A program made the position numbers and the translations under genes. Under the pieces are notes generated by a model. It made no database searches and was not told the origin of the DNA. It saw only the letters and a program-made list of their open reading frames with translations. 8,075 nucleotides of DNA from Thermogutta sp. GTDB lineage: Bacteria > Planctomycetota > Planctomycetia > Pirellulales > Thermoguttaceae. Shown here in pieces: positions 4,852-8,075 of this stretch. Numbering within the stretch: the stretch's first letter is position 1; every line of letters begins with the position of its first letter. The stretch is from NCBI GenBank assembly GCA_012798155.1, contig JAAZNR010000215.1, positions 1 through 8,075 on the forward strand. Direction: 5' to 3'.

Positions 4852-7800
4852 GTGTTGGCGGAATGTTGGGCCGGCCGAGTCGCGGCGACGCCTCCGGGAT
4901 TGCCCCTCACGCCGGAGCGGATGGCGCTCGACCGGACGGCGGGGCAGGCCCTGATCCGCCTGCCGCAACCCGACGCCTCGGCCCCCATCAAAGCTACGGC
5001 ACAGGCGGCCAATCACTGGCGGCTGGGGAGTTACGAGGTCTGGATTCTCCGCGGAAACTGCCGGATCGCGCAGGGCGGCCTGGCCCTGAGCGGAAACGAG
5101 GCCGTCCTATGGATCGACCGTGCCCCGGACGAAGTGCGACGGGCGGCCGCCGAGGACGTTTTTTCCCACGGCATCCCTGATCCTCCGGCGGGCGACGTTT
5201 TTTCCGCCGCCCACGTTGCCGGCGAGCGGCGACCTCCGGTCATGGATTATCCGGAGGGAACGGGGAGACCTTGGAGCGGCCCGACCAAGGTCATCGCCTA
5301 TCTGGAAAACGGCTCGGAAGGCGTGATTCAAGGGGTCGGCCCCGGCGGACGGTTCCAGGATCGGGTCTATTTCGGGCGGCTTTACACGGCGACCGACGTG
5401 GCCGTGGAGGCCCTGGAGATCGCGGGAGAACCGGAGGAGTTGCCGCCCGTCTTTCTCCGCGCGGCGGCTCGGCGGAATGCCGAGGCGGAGGCGGCCGTGC
5501 GGCAGGCGCAATATCCGTCGGAAGCCGCCGCGGCGGGTCCCAGCGGCGATCCGGCGCTCCCCGCGGGCACCCGGCGGATTCGCCTCTTTCCGCGAAGCAG
5601 CGTCCCCGTCCAGGCCCAATGGTTTCCCGACCCCGAGGGCGGACGCTGGATCGGTTTGATCGACGCCGGCGTCAACTTGATCGTGGAAGAGGCCGGGCCG
5701 TTCGGCACGATCGACATCTCGGCCGATCGGTTGGTGATCTGGGTGACCGGCGATGAACAGCTCAACCTGGCGGACGGCGAGGCCGTCTCCTCGGACCTCC
5801 CCTTGGAAATCTACATGGAGGGCAACATCGTCTTTCGGCAGGCGGATCGCCGCATCTACGCGGATCGGATGTATTACGACGTCAACCGCCGGGCGGGAAT
5901 CGTCATCAATACCGAGCTGCTAACGCCCGTCCCCGATTATGACGGCTTGCTGCGGCTTCGCGCCGACATCCTGCAACAACTCGACGAGAATCGCTTTTTC
6001 GCGCAAAACCTGTTCGTCACGTCCAGCCGCATGGGGGTGCCGGGCTACCGCTTGCAGGCCCAATCCGCGTTCCTGGAGGACTTCGCCGAACCGGTCTTCG
6101 ACCCCCTGACGGGCGAACCGGTGATCGACCCCGAGACCGGGCGGCAGGCCGTCATCCATCGCCGCTGGGCCACCGGACGCGACAATTTCGTCTATTTGGG
6201 CAACGTCCCCGTCTTCTACTGGCCCGTCCTGGCCGGAGATCTCACCAAGCCCAGCTATTACCTCAACCGCATCCGCCTCCGCAACGACAACGTCTTCGGC
6301 ACGCAGGTCCTGACCAATTGGGACGCCTATCAACTGTTCGGCATCCGCAATCGGCCCGACGGCACCGAGTGGAGCCTCAGCCTGGATTACCTGAGCGACC
6401 GGGGGCTGGGACACGGCAGCGGCTTCACCTACTCGCGGGACGGCTTTTTGGGCCTGCCCGGCTACGCCACGGGCTTGATCGACTATTGGGGCGTTTTCGA
6501 CGACGGGCTGGATAACCTCGGCCTCGGCCGCCGCGCCCTGCTCCCCGAACAGGACTACCGCTACCGCTTCCTTTGGCAGCACCGGCAGTTCCTCAACGAG
6601 GAGTATCAACTCACCGGCGAGGTGGGACTCATCAGCGATCGCAATTTTCTGGAGCAGTTCTACGAGCGCGAGTGGGACGAGCTGAAGGACCAAAGCACCT
6701 CCTTGGAGCTGAAGCGCATCTACGGCAATTCGTCCTGGAGCCTTTCGGCGGGCGTCCGCTTGAACGAATTCTTCACGCAGACGGAGTGGCTGCCGCGCTT
6801 CGATCACTATCGCCTGGGCGGCTCGTTCCTCTACGACAGCCTGACCTTGTACTCGCACACCAGCCTGGGATTCGCGCGCTTGCGGACGGCCTCCACCCCC
6901 GAGGACCCCGCCGACGCCGCCGCCTTCGCCTACTTGCCCTGGGAGGTGAACCCCATCTCGGGCGTGCCGCTGGGCACTAACAGCGAACGCTTCATCATGC
7001 GGCGAGAGATCGACTGGCCCTTTCAGCTCGGCCCCGTCAAGATCGTCCCCTACGCCTTGGGCGAACTGGGGCACTGGGGCGAGGACGTGTACGGCGACGA
7101 CCTTCAGCGGAGGTACGTCCAACTGGGGACCAGGGCCTCGCTGCCCGTCTGGAGCTACAACCCCTACATCGAGAGCGACCTCCTCAACGTCCACGGGATC
7201 GCGCACAAGGTCACCTTCAAGGCGGAGGCCTTTTGGGCCGACTCCAGCGAAGACATGGACCGGCTGCCCCTCTACGATCCCTTGGACGACGATGCCGTGG
7301 AGGCCTTCCGGCGGCGATTGTCGGTGCTGACCTTTGGACCGGGGAGCGGTTTCGGGGGCCCGCCCGTTCCGCTTCCCTTCGACGAACGCACCTACGCCCT
7401 GCGTAGCGGGATGGCCTCCTGGGTGACCGCCCCGAGCATGGAGATCGCCGACGACTTGACGCTCATCCGCCTGGGAGTGGAGCAGCGCTGGCAGACCAAG
7501 CGGGGGCAGCCGGGGACCCGCCGGATCATCGACTGGATCACCTTCGACACCCATTTCTCGCTCTTTCCGGATTCCTCGCGCGACAATTTCGGCCGCTTCG
7601 TGGGGCTGTGGGACTACGACGCCCGTTGGTTCGTGGGCGACCGCCTGACCCTGGCCTCCGGCGGGGTCTTCGACTTCTTCGACTCGGGGCAGAAGCTGAT
7701 TACGGTGGGGGCCTACCTCAATCGGCCGCCGCGGGGGGATCTGTACGTCGGGCTGCGCGTGCTGCAAGGGCCGATCGACAGCGCGGTCCTGTTTACCTCC

Positions 7801-8061
7801 TATTCCTACCGCATGTCGCCCAAGTGGATGTCCGCCCTGGGCGTTTCCGTCGACTTGGGCGAATCGAACAACATCGGACAGAACTTCTCCCTCACGCGAA
7901 TCGGAGAGTCCTTCCTGGTCAGCGCCGGCGTGAATGTGGACGCGGGCCGCGATAGCGTGGGATTCAATTTCACGGTCGAGCCGCGATTTTTGCCCAAGCG
8001 CCGGCTGATGGGCGCGAGCGGCGCCGCGATCCCCATCTCGGGGACCGAGGGGCTGGAGTGA
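4852..8061 (+). CDS. lptD: LptD/OstA-like outer-membrane LPS assembly protein
   Basis: LptD is the outer-membrane barrel that receives lipopolysaccharide from the LptA bridge and inserts it into the outer leaflet. From GTG 4852 the product is 1069 aa, longer than E. coli LptD (784). It has OstA/LptA-like beta-strand segments at about 54-90 (WRLGSYEVWILRGNCRIA) and 284-410 (IDISADRLVIW, IYADRMYYDVN), an Ala-rich linker at about 205-235, the LptD-typical VYLGNVPVFYWPVL at 447-460, and a C-terminal barrel of alternating aromatic strands from about 480 to FNFTVEPRF at 1046, then a 23-residue basic/Gly tail. Only Cys5 and Cys70 are present, so the two disulfides of E. coli LptD cannot form. GTG 4852 is merely the first acceptable start: it cuts the signal core and has no ribosome binding site, so the real start lies upstream. 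It is expressed from the promoter at 4523. Family assignment is good; transport substrate is inferred. Confidence 0.8.
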   Translation: MLAECWAGRVAATPPGLPLTPERMALDRTAGQALIRLPQPDASAPIKATAQAANHWRLGSYEVWILRGNCRIAQGGLALSGNEAVLWIDRAPDEVRRAAAEDVFSHGIPDPPAGDVFSAAHVAGERRPPVMDYPEGTGRPWSGPTKVIAYLENGSEGVIQGVGPGGRFQDRVYFGRLYTATDVAVEALEIAGEPEELPPVFLRAAARRNAEAEAAVRQAQYPSEAAAAGPSGDPALPAGTRRIRLFPRSSVPVQAQWFPDPEGGRWIGLIDAGVNLIVEEAGPFGTIDISADRLVIWVTGDEQLNLADGEAVSSDLPLEIYMEGNIVFRQADRRIYADRMYYDVNRRAGIVINTELLTPVPDYDGLLRLRADILQQLDENRFFAQNLFVTSSRMGVPGYRLQAQSAFLEDFAEPVFDPLTGEPVIDPETGRQAVIHRRWATGRDNFVYLGNVPVFYWPVLAGDLTKPSYYLNRIRLRNDNVFGTQVLTNWDAYQLFGIRNRPDGTEWSLSLDYLSDRGLGHGSGFTYSRDGFLGLPGYATGLIDYWGVFDDGLDNLGLGRRALLPEQDYRYRFLWQHRQFLNEEYQLTGEVGLISDRNFLEQFYEREWDELKDQSTSLELKRIYGNSSWSLSAGVRLNEFFTQTEWLPRFDHYRLGGSFLYDSLTLYSHTSLGFARLRTASTPEDPADAAAFAYLPWEVNPISGVPLGTNSERFIMRREIDWPFQLGPVKIVPYALGELGHWGEDVYGDDLQRRYVQLGTRASLPVWSYNPYIESDLLNVHGIAHKVTFKAEAFWADSSEDMDRLPLYDPLDDDAVEAFRRRLSVLTFGPGSGFGGPPVPLPFDERTYALRSGMASWVTAPSMEIADDLTLIRLGVEQRWQTKRGQPGTRRIIDWITFDTHFSLFPDSSRDNFGRFVGLWDYDARWFVGDRLTLASGGVFDFFDSGQKLITVGAYLNRPPRGDLYVGLRVLQGPIDSAVLFTSYSYRMSPKWMSALGVSVDLGESNNIGQNFSLTRIGESFLVSAGVNVDAGRDSVGFNFTVEPRFLPKRRLMGASGAAIPISGTEGLE

Positions 8062-8075
8062 GCTTGCCCCTGGCG

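Noticed and set aside
4837..4875. Lipoprotein signal at LAEC in the LptD-like N-terminus
   Set aside because: The residue before the cysteine is Glu, which does not fit the lipobox requirement of a small residue.
4572..5180. Plus-strand frame from ATG 4572 as a small gene or the start of the LptD-like gene
   Set aside because: It is out of frame with the LptD-like gene, has no ribosome binding site and is an Arg/Pro-rich shadow sequence.
5920..7767. 615-codon open frame antisense to the LptD-like gene
   Set aside because: It is a mirror of the GC-rich codon pattern of the real gene, with no recognisable domain and low-complexity Val/Ala/Gln/Gly composition.

Overview
The window is GC-rich chromosomal DNA from a Gram-negative-type (diderm) bacterium. 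Three features suggest a member of the Planctomycetota: the combination of genes, the high GC, and gene borders filled with short GC-rich palindromes that resemble, from memory, elements common in that phylum. No rRNA or taxonomic marker is present, so this assignment is an inference.

Layout: (1) 1-2649 (+) is a complete clpB, the Hsp104-type disaggregase. The window begins exactly at its ATG, so its promoter is not visible. (2) 2650-3148 is a roughly 500-bp convergent intergenic region with no credible gene. It is a mosaic of repeats: a 28-bp element present twice, several hairpins, and two blocks of an approximately 20-bp tandem repeat arranged as a 149-bp duplication. (3) 3149-4111 (-) encodes a secreted transglutaminase-like cysteine protein of 320 aa. 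(4) 4112-4851 is the divergent intergenic and leader region. It holds a perfect 19-bp tandem duplication, a weak candidate promoter for the minus-strand gene, a strong sigma70-like promoter (TTGATC-18-TATAAT) facing right, and two strong leader hairpins. (5) 4852-8061 (+) encodes a large LptD/OstA-like outer-membrane beta-barrel protein. Its signal-peptide hydrophobic core lies partly upstream of the first acceptable start codon, so the true N-terminus is unresolved: either an unusual start or a one-base loss near 4817.

How the genes relate: ClpB rescues aggregated proteins in the cytoplasm. The other two products are exported and probably act in the cell envelope: LptD-like protein inserts lipopolysaccharide or a related lipid into the outer membrane, and the transglutaminase-like protein is presumably periplasmic. 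The latter two are divergently transcribed from a shared region, but nothing shows a functional link. I see no mobile element, CRISPR array, RNA gene or defence system. The points most worth a second look are the intergenic repeat mosaic, the broken-looking N-terminus and structured leader of the LptD-like gene, and the replaced third catalytic residue in the transglutaminase-like protein.
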